Source of the DNA: Sutcliffiella halmapala
GTDB lineage: Bacteria > Bacillota > Bacilli > Bacillales > Bacillaceae_I
Assembly: GCF_002019665.1 (NCBI RefSeq)
Contig: NZ_KV917375.1
Coordinates: 1,038,390 to 1,102,389, forward strand
Reading direction: 5' to 3'
DNA: 64,000 bases
Position 1 is the stretch's first letter, and the number at the start of each line of letters is the position of its first letter. Below, one piece after another: positions 39,974-48,786 of this stretch. The position numbers and the translations under genes are program-made. The notes under the pieces were generated by a model that was not told where the DNA came from, searched no databases, and saw only the letters and a list, made by a program, of their open reading frames with translations.

Positions 39974-40133
39974 GATTTAGAGAACTCCTTATATAATGAA
40001 TTTTTCCGTAATTTTGGTTGTGTTTCATTGTTTCTTAATTAAAGAGAATAGTTTATATTATTCCAAAGGCGTTAATCAAAATAGGCTCAAATAAAGCTAA
40101 TTTAATTATAATTTTTTACTATACCTAGCTGAG

Positions 40134-40260
40134 GATTGGAGCGAAAGTCGTAGACTCCTGCGGGAGAAGCGGAGTTAGGGAGACCCCGCAGGCGCTTTAT
40201 GCCGAGGAGGCTCCATACCCGCCCGCGGAAAGCGGAGACTTTCGCGGAAATCATCAGCGG
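40134..40260. repeat. GC-rich hairpin repeat, copy C
   Basis: Full copy with CTCCTGCGGGAG, GGAGACCCCGCAGGC, GAGGAGGCTCC and CCGCCCGCGGAAAGCGGAG. The outer arms GCGAAAGTC and GACTTTCGC pair perfectly over 9 bp. The 459-nt gap 39974-40432 holds this and the dps leader, and no other gene that I see. Confidence 0.8.
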
Positions 40261-40432
40261 CGTTTAATAGAGTAAATTAATAAGAAATGAACCATAGTGA
40301 GAGCTGCTTTTCCTATTTTAACATGATTATTCTTATGGAAAAAGTAATTCTAAGGATAGATTAACTGTTTAAGGGGAACCTAAATGGGGTAAAAAATTAA
40401 TGAGTACGTATCGTTTTAGAGGAGGAAGAGGT

Positions 40433-40873
40433 ATGTCTAATCAATTAACAGATGTAGTCAACAAGCAAGTAGCAAACTGGAGTGTCTTATTTATTAAATT
40501 ACATAACTACCATTGGTTTGTGAAAGGACCTGAATTCTTTACGCTCCACGAAAAATTCGAAGCGTTTTATAATGAAGCAGCAACTCATATTGATGAGTTA
40601 GCAGAACGACTTCTTGCTATTGATGGAACGCCTGTGGGTACAATGAAAGAAATCTTAGAAATCTCTACCATAAATGAGGCGGAAGGTAAAGAGACCGCTC
40701 AGCAAATGGTCCAATCAATTGCAAGTGATTTTTCCACTCTTATTGAAGAGTTAAAAGAAGGAATGGAAGTCGCCGATCAAGCTGGAGACGAAACGACTGG
40801 AGATATGTTGTTAGCTATTCACCAAAGTGTGGAAAAGCATAATTGGATGCTACATGCATACTTAGGGAAATGA
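40433..40873 (+). CDS. dps: Dps-family ferritin-like protein
   Basis: 146-residue Dps/miniferritin. Ferroxidase residues are spread across subunits: [11 protein letters not shown] near residue 22-32 supplies His, and [25 protein letters not shown] near 37-61 supplies Asp and Glu. It oxidises and stores iron and can protect DNA from peroxide. The ATG at 40433 directly follows AGGAGGAAGAGG; an upstream ATG adds 11 residues without a ribosome site. I saw no clear PerR box. Confidence 0.92.
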   Translation: MSNQLTDVVNKQVANWSVLFIKLHNYHWFVKGPEFFTLHEKFEAFYNEAATHIDELAERLLAIDGTPVGTMKEILEISTINEAEGKETAQQMVQSIASDFSTLIEELKEGMEVADQAGDETTGDMLLAIHQSVEKHNWMLHAYLGK

Positions 40874-40886
40874 TTAATGAAATTTC

Positions 40887-40936
40887 AAGCCCGATGTGAA
40901 GGGAAATCCCCTAATCATTGGGCTTTAATATTTTTG
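40887..40936 (+). terminator. Terminator of dps
   Basis: AAGCCCGATG pairs with CATTGGGCTT (one G-T), followed by TAATATTTTTG. Confidence 0.7.
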
Positions 40937-40959
40937 AATACCTATATTTTTTGCTCACT

Positions 40960-41226
40960 CTAATGCAAAAGCTTAGGATCTTTACTAAATTCATGTTCAC
41001 TTCTTTCATCATCCTCATCAAACCTGATCAAAAATTCTTTCACCTGATCCATCACAAATAAAGCGACAATTTGATGAAGTTCTTCGTCTGAAAGCTCCTT
41101 CAACAAATCAAGACACTGTTCTCTTGTAAAGCCTTTAACGATAGAATATGCTACTGCATCGATATCCTCATCATCTCTTAATAGTTTCTTTTGATATTTA
41201 CCTACGAACTCTTCTAATGATCTCAA
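40960..41226 (-). CDS. Small acidic conserved protein of unknown function
   Basis: 88 residues if started at the TTG at 41226, which follows GAGGTGATTAC. A longer frame to 41289 lacks a ribosome site. It is mostly helical and acidic (RDDEDIDAVAYSIVKG, ELSDEELHQIVALFVMD, RFDEDDERSEHEF). It resembles small Bacillus proteins annotated as DUF6154, but I am not sure of that label. No membrane span or catalytic motif. Confidence 0.6.
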   Translation of the reverse strand: MRSLEEFVGKYQKKLLRDDEDIDAVAYSIVKGFTREQCLDLLKELSDEELHQIVALFVMDQVKEFLIRFDEDDERSEHEFSKDPKLLH

Positions 41227-41368
41227 AGTAATCACCTCAACTAAAAGTATCCTTCCCCTAGTTTCTTCTAACTTTTTTGCTTCATGCAAAAAAGGTCAAA
41301 TCGACTCTCACAAGTAAACGACTGCTACATAAACTAGTGTATAAAAACTTAATTGAAGGAGGTTAACA

Positions 41369-41767
41369 ATGGACAAGTACACAGCCATTTATGTAGGAAC
41401 TGTTTCATTTCTAGGATCCGTTGCTTCCTTTTTGTATGGCGGATTTAGTATGTTGCTACTTTTTCTCATTGCCTTTGTAGTAGTGGATTATGTAACAGGA
41501 ATCCTAGCAGCTTTTGTAGAGAAGAAACTGTCTAGCAGAGTAGGCTTTAAGGGAATTGCACAAAAAATATTTATCTTTGCCCTTGTTAGTATTGCGCATG
41601 TTTTAGATATTATCTTAGGTACGACCGTGATAAAGGATGTTACGATTCTTTTTTATCTAGTGAATGAATTCATTTCAATTATGGAAAATGCGAATAGAAT
41701 GGGCGTTCCAATTCCTGAAATTTTAAAAAAATTAATTGATACGGTGAAAAAGAAGTCTAATCTATAA
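41369..41767 (+). CDS. ytkC: Holin-like protein YtkC
   Basis: 132-residue member of the phage_holin_4 / toxin-secretion holin family, with three or four hydrophobic segments and the family core VVDYVTGILAAFVEKKLSSRVGF near residues 38-60, then NEFISIMENANRMGVPIPE. B. subtilis has a chromosomal copy, YtkC, at this place. No lysin gene or other phage gene is adjacent, so it is not part of a prophage here. AAGGAGG lies before the ATG. Confidence 0.85.
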   Translation: MDKYTAIYVGTVSFLGSVASFLYGGFSMLLLFLIAFVVVDYVTGILAAFVEKKLSSRVGFKGIAQKIFIFALVSIAHVLDIILGTTVIKDVTILFYLVNEFISIMENANRMGVPIPEILKKLIDTVKKKSNL

Positions 41768-41842
41768 TAACTTTCAGCATCTGGAATAAAGCAGAGCATC
41801 CGGAGCAAAAATAAGAGAATGATGCTAGAAAGGATGAAGGCG

Positions 41843-42163
41843 ATGGAACGAAAAACATATTACATTTCATTAGCAGATGGAAATATATCGCAGGTAAAAT
41901 CAGCTGCTTCTTGGAATTATCAAATTCAAGCAACAGATGAAGAAATTACTCAGCTAAGAGAGCTATTCGATCAAAATTATTCATCCGATTGGCAAAGTTT
42001 TTGGCGTTCACATATTCCTTATGTGGAATATCACTTTGATCGTCCAAATGATGGTTATGATAATGGACTACAACAAGTATTTAAAATGCTGTATGAGCTT
42101 GGAGATGAAGAAACTAAAGCCCATATTAAAAATCAGGGGCTATTAGAGGATCGATTCGAGTGA
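41843..42163 (+). CDS. Conserved small protein, function unknown
   Basis: 106 residues. It begins MERKTYYISLADGNISQ and contains WQSFWRSHIPYVEYHFDRPND. The ATG at 41843 is preferred because AAAGGATGAAGG lies before it; two upstream ATGs are too close to the site. Similar Bacillus proteins are sometimes labelled hydrolase, but I see no catalytic motif. It lies 112 nt before ytkD and may share its transcript. Confidence 0.65.
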   Translation: MERKTYYISLADGNISQVKSAASWNYQIQATDEEITQLRELFDQNYSSDWQSFWRSHIPYVEYHFDRPNDGYDNGLQQVFKMLYELGDEETKAHIKNQGLLEDRFE

Positions 42164-42275
42164 AAAATTAGTTTTATTGCAAATGATGGTCTCTTTTAGG
42201 ATACTTGACTCTCACAATTTCGATGCTACTATGATAAGATGGAGAAGAAAAAAGAGATATTGGAGTTTCGATAGT

Positions 42276-42749
42276 ATGTATCAGTTTGAAGACATTTATC
42301 ATAATAAAGTGATGTTATCCTTTAAAGACCATCCTTATTCCAAAGAGCCTAAACACGTTTGGGTCATTTGTAAATTTGAGGATCAGTGGTTGCTCACTAG
42401 CCACAAAAATCGCGGCCTTGAATTTCCAGGAGGCAAAGTAGAAATAGGAGAGAGTGCTGAACAAGCGGCAGCTCGAGAAGTAAAAGAAGAAACTGGTGGA
42501 CATGTTTCCAAATTGCATTACATAGGCCAGTACAAAGTTGAAGGAAGAGAAAAGATCATTATCAAAAATGTGTATTTTGCCCTTATTGATAAAGTGGAAA
42601 AACAATCTACTTATTTTGAGACAAATGGTCCCGTTCTCCTGAAACAACTTCCGGCAAACATAAGAAAAGATCATCGTTTTAGTTTTATCATGAAGGACTC
42701 TGTGCTAACTTATAGCATGCAGAAAATAATGGAGAGCAACTCTTTTTAA
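42276..42749 (+). CDS. ytkD: Nudix hydrolase YtkD
   Basis: 157-residue Nudix protein. The Nudix box runs from about residue 55 (GGKVEIGES) to REVKEETGG near 78, with all its Glu residues present. The B. subtilis orthologue cleaves 8-oxo-dGTP and dGTP and has been reported to act on RNA 5' triphosphates. The ATG at 42276 matches the orthologue's start and has GGAG upstream; the open frame extends 33 codons further upstream without support. Confidence 0.88.
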   Translation: MYQFEDIYHNKVMLSFKDHPYSKEPKHVWVICKFEDQWLLTSHKNRGLEFPGGKVEIGESAEQAAAREVKEETGGHVSKLHYIGQYKVEGREKIIIKNVYFALIDKVEKQSTYFETNGPVLLKQLPANIRKDHRFSFIMKDSVLTYSMQKIMESNSF

Positions 42750-42768
42750 TGGAGCTGCTCTTTTTTAT
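42733..42768 (+). terminator. Terminator of ytkD
   Basis: AGAGCA and TGCTCT arms overlap the stop codon and are followed by TTTTTATG. Confidence 0.65.
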
Positions 42769-42780
42769 GTTTGTCACACA

Positions 42781-43587
42781 TTATGAATGTTTCACAAGCT
42801 TTTTCTCTAACAAATCTACAAGTTGATACATAATCGTCGCAAATACCGCGATAATTAGCAAACTGAGTAAGACGAGCGTGAAGTTAAAGACTTGGAAACC
42901 ATAGATAATCATATAGCCCAATCCTTTTGAAGAAACAAGAAATTCTCCTACGATAACTCCAACCCAAGAAAGCCCTACATTTACTTTTAATGTAGATATG
43001 ATTGTAGGGTAGGAGGCTGGGAGCACTGCCTGAGAAAAAAGCTGTCCTCGTGATGCTCCGAATGTTCGCAATACCTTTAAATAATTTTCATCTACTTCTT
43101 TAAATGCAGTGTATACAACGATCGTCGTAATAATAACGGAGATGATCGCTCCCATCACAATTATAGAGCCCATATTAGGTCCAATTGCCACAATAAGAAT
43201 GGGACCAAGGGCCACTTTTGGCATCGCGTTTAGAATGACTAAATAGGGCTCTAAGACCCTGGAGGTCAAAGGGGACCACCATAAGATAGCAGCAATAATC
43301 GTACCAATCAATGTCCCCAGTATAAAGCCGAAAATCGTTTCTGTTACAGTAATACCGATATGGGCGTATAGGGAACCATCTTGGATTTTATCGATAAAAA
43401 GATTCCATATCTTACTTGGATAACTAAACAACAGCGGGTTAATCCAACTGTTTTTACCGGCAAGTTCCCAAAATGTAAAGAAAACAACAAAAATAATGAG
43501 TTGGTAAAATCGAACTTGAAGCTTTCCTTTTTTTCTTTTTCGTAAATAGTCTGAATGGAGGAGGTTAATGTTCGTTTGATTCTTCAA
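42781..43587 (-). CDS. ytlD: ABC transporter permease YtlD
   Basis: 268-residue BPD-type permease of the nitrate/taurine/pyrimidine family with five or six spans and the coupling motif [19 protein letters not shown] near residue 150. The TTG at 43587 is chosen because GGAGTTGGAG precedes it and the length then equals that remembered for B. subtilis YtlD. It overlaps the end of ytlC by 23 nt. Confidence 0.87.
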   Translation of the reverse strand: MKNQTNINLLHSDYLRKRKKGKLQVRFYQLIIFVVFFTFWELAGKNSWINPLLFSYPSKIWNLFIDKIQDGSLYAHIGITVTETIFGFILGTLIGTIIAAILWWSPLTSRVLEPYLVILNAMPKVALGPILIVAIGPNMGSIIVMGAIISVIITTIVVYTAFKEVDENYLKVLRTFGASRGQLFSQAVLPASYPTIISTLKVNVGLSWVGVIVGEFLVSSKGLGYMIIYGFQVFNFTLVLLSLLIIAVFATIMYQLVDLLEKKLVKHS

Positions 43588-44344
43588 GTTGCTCCAACTC
43601 CTTCCAGATTTTTTGGAACAACGAAGGAAAGAGAGGATGCTGTCTTGCCTCAAAAGGGATACTCTCTCTTAGTTCATTAGGAACATTAAAGGTTTTGGCA
43701 ATTCGGCCAGGATTAGCTTTTAAAAGAAAAATTCGGTCACTCATCGCGATTGCCTCTCCAATATCATGGGTAACGAGTAATGCTGTCTTATGAAACGATT
43801 TCAGGGTACTAAACACCAAATCTTCAAGCTTTAGTTTGGTCTGATAATCTAAGGCCGAGAATGGTTCATCTAGAAGAAGTAATAGCGGGTCAGTTGCAAG
43901 GGTACGAACAAGCGCAACACGTTGACGCATTCCCCCTGAAAGCTGGGATGGATAAAGTTTTTCCACCTCATGTAGATCCATTTCATTTAAAAGCTGAAGG
44001 GCCTTCTTCTTAGTAGCTTGATTCAACTTATTTGATATTCTTAGTCCTATTAAGCTATTATCTTCAATCGTTTTCCAAGGGAATAGATAATCCTGCTGGA
44101 GCATATAGCCGATTTCAGAAACGCAGTCTTTCGGTCGTTTCCCCTGCAAAAGAATGCTTCCATCTGTTGGTTGCAAGAGACCGGCAATGATAGAAAGTAA
44201 GGTTGTTTTCCCACACCCACTAGGGCCGAGAAAGGAGATAAACTCCCCTTCCTCAATATTAATGGAAATGTCTTCTAATACCTTTGTGGCTCGGTCAGGT
44301 GTAAAGTAAATATGTTCGATTTGATTGATTGTTAAAAAGCTCAT
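43565..44344 (-). CDS. ytlC: ABC transporter ATPase YtlC
   Basis: 259-residue ATPase. Walker A is GPSGCGKTT near residue 40, the signature LSGGMRQR near 137 and Walker [13 protein letters not shown] near 155, with the H-loop in LVTHDIGEA. Partner of the YtlD permease and the YtlA lipoprotein; 11 nt separate it from ytlA. Confidence 0.9.
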   Translation of the reverse strand: MSFLTINQIEHIYFTPDRATKVLEDISINIEEGEFISFLGPSGCGKTTLLSIIAGLLQPTDGSILLQGKRPKDCVSEIGYMLQQDYLFPWKTIEDNSLIGLRISNKLNQATKKKALQLLNEMDLHEVEKLYPSQLSGGMRQRVALVRTLATDPLLLLLDEPFSALDYQTKLKLEDLVFSTLKSFHKTALLVTHDIGEAIAMSDRIFLLKANPGRIAKTFNVPNELRESIPFEARQHPLFPSLFQKIWKELEQLEESNEH

Positions 44345-44355
44345 GGATCTTCATC

Positions 44356-45351
44356 CTATTCTCCCATTACCTCTTCGGCAATGGTTGTATTTACTAATGT
44401 TTCATGCTCCACATATTGTGGTAGCTCTCCGGCTTCTTCCATAATATTTTGTAAGTTCTCCCATTCAGCGTGATCAAGTACAGGGTCTGTTGCAAACGAA
44501 CCTTGGCTCTTATAACGATCCACTACTGTTTCGATTAATTCAACAGTCGTATCGTCAAAATAGGGGAGAATGACTTCGGCAATTTCTTTGGCAGTATGCG
44601 TGTCGACCCATTGTTGTGCTTTATATAAAGCACGGGTGAATTTTTCAATTGCTTCACTATTTTCTTTAATGTAGCTCTCTTTTGCCATAAAAGTAGTGTA
44701 AGGGATCAAACCAGATTCCTCTCCAAATGACGCCACAATATGACCAATGCCTTCTTCTTCAAAGATACTTGCTTGTGGTTCGAAAAGTTGAACGAATTCT
44801 CCAGTGCCAGAAGCAAAAGCACTAGGGATATTTGCGAAATCAACATTTTGAATTAAGTTCAAATCAGATTGTGGGTTAATACCATGTTTTTTTAGGACAA
44901 ATTCGCCAGCCATTTGTGGCATACCGCCTTTACGTTGACCTAAAAAGGTACTTCCCTTTAAATCATCCCAAGAAAAATTCTCTAAGTTTTCCCTTGCTAC
45001 TAAGAACGTACCGTCAGTTTGAGTTAATTGCGCAAAATTGATTATTGGATCATTTGAACCTTGGGCATAGACATAAATCGATGTTTCTGAACCAACGAGT
45101 GCCACTTCTGCCCCATCAGCTAGCAAAGTCGTCATCGTTTTATCACCGCCCCATGCCGTGGTTAAAGTGACATCGAGTCCTTCTTCTTCAAAAAATCCTT
45201 TTTCAAGTGCTACATATTGGGGAGCATAAAAGATAGAACGAGTTACTTCTGAAATCCGTATCGTATCTTTCTTAGCGCCTCCACAAGCAACTAATGAAGC
45301 AATCAAAATTAGGCACAATCCAATACTTAGGGTGATTTTATAAAGTTTCAT
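44356..45351 (-). CDS. ytlA: Substrate-binding lipoprotein YtlA (NMT1/THI5-like)
   Basis: 331-residue lipoprotein; the lipobox SLVAC has its Cys near residue 23. The NMT1/THI5-like fold follows (RSIFYAPQYVALEKGFFEEEGLDV near 39-62). Relatives bind thiamine pyrimidines, riboflavin precursors, taurine or nitrate; the ligand is not known here. I looked for a TPP riboswitch in the 190-nt leader and found none. AGGAGG lies before the ATG. Confidence 0.87.
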   Translation of the reverse strand: MKLYKITLSIGLCLILIASLVACGGAKKDTIRISEVTRSIFYAPQYVALEKGFFEEEGLDVTLTTAWGGDKTMTTLLADGAEVALVGSETSIYVYAQGSNDPIINFAQLTQTDGTFLVARENLENFSWDDLKGSTFLGQRKGGMPQMAGEFVLKKHGINPQSDLNLIQNVDFANIPSAFASGTGEFVQLFEPQASIFEEEGIGHIVASFGEESGLIPYTTFMAKESYIKENSEAIEKFTRALYKAQQWVDTHTAKEIAEVILPYFDDTTVELIETVVDRYKSQGSFATDPVLDHAEWENLQNIMEEAGELPQYVEHETLVNTTIAEEVMGE

Positions 45352-45557
45352 GTTAACCTCCTCAGGTTCTCACCAATAGATTAATTTACTTACTTCTAGG
45401 GCCAGCGCTTATCTCTACAAGGTTTTCTCCTGACTTCTGAGGAGATTTTCTTTGGTTAGCTGCTTTACAATGTTGCGCTTGCACACTTCTCATAAAATAA
45501 AGTATGATTTGGGCTAAATATGTGTGAATGCCTAGTGGGTAAAAAGGAGGCAAAAAA

Positions 45558-46355
45558 TTGAAAAACGGTTCGATTATTGAGAAAGTCCGCTATCCTTCAC
45601 CTAGCCCACATGTTTCTGTGTTTATGGTTACTTATTATAGTGGTGGGCTTAAGGTGAAAGGACTACTTGCGGAACCTCAAGTAGAAGGGAACTATGATGG
45701 TTTTCTTTATTTAAGAGGCGGAATTAAAAATGTTGGACAAGTTCGAGTGGGGCGAATCGTGCAATTTGCTTCCGAGGGATTTATCGTTATGGCACCTTTT
45801 TACCGTGGAAACCAGGGTGGAGAGGGGAATGAAGATTTTGCTGGTGATGATCGCGAGGATGCATTTTCTGCTTTTTGTCTGCTTGAGCAGTATGCGAAGG
45901 TGAAGAAAAACCGAATTCATGTCTTTGGTTTCTCTAGAGGAGGCGTGATGGCGCTGATGGCTGGTGTTCAGTTTCCACATACTTGCTCGGTTGTAAGCTG
46001 GGGAGGGGTATCTGATATGTTCTTAACCTATGAGGAGCGGGTCGACTTAAGACGCATGATGAAACGTGTAATCGGAGGGACCCCTAGTAAAGTTCCAGAG
46101 CGTTATGAATGGAGGACTCCCTTATACGAGCTTGAAAGGCTAAAGGCTCCACTCCTCATTATTCATGGAGAAAAGGATAATAATGTGTCAGTTGAACATT
46201 CCTATCGCTTGGAAAATAGAGCGAAGGAGTTGGGAAAATATGTAGAAAGCTGGTATTTCCCAGAGTTTACTCACTATTTTCCACCAAAGGAAAATCGGAG
46301 GCTAGTGGAGCGATTGACATGTTGGATGAAGCAGCGGGCGGAGAATCCTGAGTAG
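45558..46355 (+). CDS. ytmA: Alpha/beta hydrolase YtmA (prolyl oligopeptidase-type)
   Basis: 265-residue peptidase S9-like hydrolase. The nucleophile is in GFSRGGVMAL near residue 124, the Asp in HGEKDNNV near 207 and the His in EFTHYFPP near 238. No signal peptide. The start is a TTG with AAAAGGAGG seven bases upstream. B. subtilis YtmA holds the same place between the ytl genes and pckA. Substrate unknown. Confidence 0.87.
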   Translation: MKNGSIIEKVRYPSPSPHVSVFMVTYYSGGLKVKGLLAEPQVEGNYDGFLYLRGGIKNVGQVRVGRIVQFASEGFIVMAPFYRGNQGGEGNEDFAGDDREDAFSAFCLLEQYAKVKKNRIHVFGFSRGGVMALMAGVQFPHTCSVVSWGGVSDMFLTYEERVDLRRMMKRVIGGTPSKVPERYEWRTPLYELERLKAPLLIIHGEKDNNVSVEHSYRLENRAKELGKYVESWYFPEFTHYFPPKENRRLVERLTCWMKQRAENPE

Positions 46356-46379
46356 GGGGGGCTTGTACCGTTTGGGGAT

Positions 46380-46480
46380 TTGGACGAATGCGCCGTGAAT
46401 TCGGACGAATGCACCGCAATTTCAGACGAATGCGATTCAGAAATGGACGAATGCACCGCAGTTTCGGACGAATGGCTACC
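46380..46480. repeat. Five GACGAATG boxes at exact 21-bp period
   Basis: (G/A)GACGAATG begins at 46382, 46403, 46424, 46445 and 46466, exactly 21 bp apart. The linkers are mostly CACCGCAATTTC-like. The array lies in the 229-nt gap between the ytmA stop and the pckA stop. Overlapping open frames on the minus strand repeat IRP or HSSE every seven residues because 21 is a multiple of three; I see no ribosome site for them. Confidence 0.85.
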
Positions 46481-46540
46481 ATTACCAGCCCTATACTAGT
46501 CGAAAGCGCGAAGATAAATTAACAGATTCAATCATTAACC

Positions 46541-46577
46541 ACAAAAAGTGCTAAACTCAGGAAGAGTTTAGCACTTT
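46541..46577 (-). terminator. Terminator of pckA
   Basis: AAGTGCTAAACTC and GAGTTTAGCACTT pair over 13 bp; on the minus strand TTTTTGTGG follows. Confidence 0.85.
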
Positions 46578-46584
46578 TGTTTAT

Positions 46585-48174
46585 TTATACAGTTGGTCCA
46601 CCTTGATGTAATACTTCTTCTGGTACATTTTTAAACTTTTTGAAGTTCTCTTTGAATTTATGAGCTAACTCACGAGCGAATTGGTCATATTTTGCTTCAT
46701 CCTGCCAAGCTTTCTTTGGTTGAAGCACTTCATCAGGTACACCTGGAACATGAAGTGGTACATCAACGCCAAAGTATGGATCTTTTGCTGTTTCCACATG
46801 GATTAGTTCTCCTTCAAGTGCTGCTTGAACCATAGCTCTTGTGTAAGAAAGCTTCATACGGCTTCCAACACCGTATTCTCCACCAGTCCAGCCTGTGTTC
46901 ACAAGGTAAACTTGAACATTATGCTCATCAATCTTTGTTCCAAGCATTTCTGCGTAAGTTGTAGCAGGAAGTGGCAAGAAAGGTGATCCAAAGCAAGTAG
47001 AGAAAGTGGTTTGTGGAGATGTAATACCACGCTCTGTACCTGCTAATTTACTTGTGTAGCCACTTAAGAAGTGGAACATTGCTTGTTCTTTAGATAATTT
47101 AGAGATTGGAGGTAATACCCCAGTAGCATCTGCTGTTAAGAAAACAATTGTTGTTGGATGACCAGCGATACTTGGCTGAACGATATTATCCATCGCATCT
47201 AATGGGTATGCGGCACGAGTGTTTTCTGTTAAAGTAGAAATATCGTAGTCTGCGATTCTAGATTGTCCATCAATTACCACATTTTCTAAGACAGAACCAA
47301 AGCGAATAGCATCAAAAATTTGTGGTTCTTTTTCATAGGACAGGTTAATACATTTTGCATAGCATCCGCCTTCGATATTAAATACACCTGTATTAGACCA
47401 ACCATGCTCATCATCACCAATTAGTTTTCTATTTGGATCTGCTGATAATGTAGTCTTTCCTGTGCCGGATAAACCGAAGAATAAGGCAACATCACCTTCA
47501 CGACCAACGTTTGCAGAGCAGTGCATTGGCATAATACCGTTTTCAGGAAGCAAATAGTTCATCACAGAGAAAATCGATTTTTTCATTTCTCCTGCGTATT
47601 CGGTACCACCGATTAGGACAACACGCTTTTTAAATGAGATAATGATAAATGCTTCGGAATTTGTTCCATCAATTGCAGGATCTGCTTTGAAGCTTGGTGC
47701 AGACACAACACTGAATGCGGTTTCATGCTTGGCAAGCTGTTCGTCGTTAGGACGAATAAATAATTGGTGTGCAAAAAGGTTGTGCCATGCAAATTCATTG
47801 ATTACTTGGATTGGTAATTGATATTTTTCATCCGCTCCAGCAAATCCTTTGAATACAAATAGCTCATCTTTATTTTCTAAGTATGTTAGAACTTTCTCAT
47901 ATAAACGATCAAATACATCTTCTGAGATGGGGCGATTTACACTTCCCCAGTCAATTTTATCTTGTGAAACATCTTCTTCTACAATAAATTTATCTTTAGG
48001 GGAGCGACCCGTATATTTTCCAGTTGTAGCAACTACAGCACCAGTAGATGTTAGGCTGCCTTCATTACGGTTTAAGATTTTTTCCACTAATTGAGGAACA
48101 GATAGTTGCATGTGCGTGTTGCTTCCGTAAATTAATTTCGTTAAACCATTATCAATACCAACCGTTTTCATCAT
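46585..48174 (-). CDS. pckA: Phosphoenolpyruvate carboxykinase (ATP) PckA
   Basis: 529 residues. It converts oxaloacetate and ATP to phosphoenolpyruvate, the entry to gluconeogenesis. The P-loop is [11 protein letters not shown] near residue 238-248. The PCK-specific metal site is in [10 protein letters not shown] near 256 and the adenine-binding region in [10 protein letters not shown] near 316. The start is ATGATG with GGAGAG upstream. It diverges from the SAM riboswitch and metK, the arrangement found in B. subtilis. Confidence 0.96.
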   Translation of the reverse strand: MMKTVGIDNGLTKLIYGSNTHMQLSVPQLVEKILNRNEGSLTSTGAVVATTGKYTGRSPKDKFIVEEDVSQDKIDWGSVNRPISEDVFDRLYEKVLTYLENKDELFVFKGFAGADEKYQLPIQVINEFAWHNLFAHQLFIRPNDEQLAKHETAFSVVSAPSFKADPAIDGTNSEAFIIISFKKRVVLIGGTEYAGEMKKSIFSVMNYLLPENGIMPMHCSANVGREGDVALFFGLSGTGKTTLSADPNRKLIGDDEHGWSNTGVFNIEGGCYAKCINLSYEKEPQIFDAIRFGSVLENVVIDGQSRIADYDISTLTENTRAAYPLDAMDNIVQPSIAGHPTTIVFLTADATGVLPPISKLSKEQAMFHFLSGYTSKLAGTERGITSPQTTFSTCFGSPFLPLPATTYAEMLGTKIDEHNVQVYLVNTGWTGGEYGVGSRMKLSYTRAMVQAALEGELIHVETAKDPYFGVDVPLHVPGVPDEVLQPKKAWQDEAKYDQFARELAHKFKENFKKFKNVPEEVLHQGGPTV

Positions 48175-48389
48175 GGATAACTCTCCTTCAACTTGTATAT
48201 TAATTTCTCATCTGTTAAAAAGTATAACACATTTAAATGAATAGTCCATACTAATTAGCTTATTTTATGAAATAAAGTGGAAAAGCGTTAACATTTTGTG
48301 GAATTAGGGCTTATTTTCTTTCCAAAACATCCATATAATAAGGAAGAGATTTATCTGTTGCTTTTTGTCGATTATTTTGTCCTTTTTTG

Positions 48390-48419
48390 TTGACAATAAA
48401 GCTTTTATTACGCTAATAT
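48390..48419 (+). promoter_or_regulatory. Promoter of the metK leader
   Basis: TTGACA (48390) and TAATAT (48414) are 18 nt apart, ending about 18 nt before the riboswitch P1 stem. Confidence 0.65.
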
Positions 48420-48436
48420 AGAACCTTGAACGGATA

Positions 48437-48610
48437 CTCTTATTCCGAGCTGGTGGAGGGACAGGCCCTATGAAACCCAGCAACCTGCTCAAAGGGGATT
48501 GCGAACGCATATAGCGTCGCTTTTATTTTTGGTACAACTACATTTGTAACTTGTACTACCTTGAGAAAAGGTGCTAAACCTGAGCAAGGCTTGACCTTGA
48601 CCGATAAGAG
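48437..48610 (+). ncRNA. SAM-I (S-box) riboswitch with expanded P3
   Basis: P1 is CTCTTAT paired with ATAAGAG. The conserved S-box core is present: GGTGGAGGGACAGGCCCTATG, then AAACCCAGCAACC, GGTGCTAAACC and TGAGCAAGG. Between GCAACC and GGTGCTAA there are about 84 nt, where S-boxes usually have some 10-25. The extra part contains two further hairpins (GCGAACGC/GCGTCGC and GGTACAA/TTGTACT). It is expected to end transcription of metK when SAM is abundant. Confidence 0.93.
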
Positions 48611-48631
48611 TGAAAGGCTTAAACGTTGAAA

Positions 48632-48668
48632 CCAAACCTTTCCTCAACTTTATGGAAAGGTTTTTTAT
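48632..48668 (+). terminator. Riboswitch-controlled terminator before metK
   Basis: AAACCTTTCC and GGAAAGGTTT pair over 10 bp, followed by TTTATATTTT. It is the expression platform of the SAM riboswitch. Confidence 0.88.
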
Positions 48669-48786
48669 ATTTTGACACAAAATAACAAAGAACATAACAA
48701 CAGGAAATGAGATCCGTATCAAATAGAACTGTTATCTATGAAGAAACACTTGTTTTTTCATAAACAAAAGGAGGAACTTTTTCAAA

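Noticed and set aside
41369..41767. A prophage, suggested by the holin-like gene
   Set aside because: No integrase, structural, lysin or attachment sequences nearby, and the gene has a chromosomal counterpart in B. subtilis.
45352..45557. A TPP riboswitch before ytlA, looked for because related transporters move thiamine precursors
   Set aside because: Neither the CTGAGA box nor the later conserved TPP core is present. Only a short hairpin (TCTCCT/AGGAGA near 45424-45443) is seen, and I cannot assign it.
46267..46482. Minus-strand frames with IRP or HSSE repeated every seven residues
   Set aside because: No ribosome site, partly inside ytmA; explained by the 21-bp DNA repeat.
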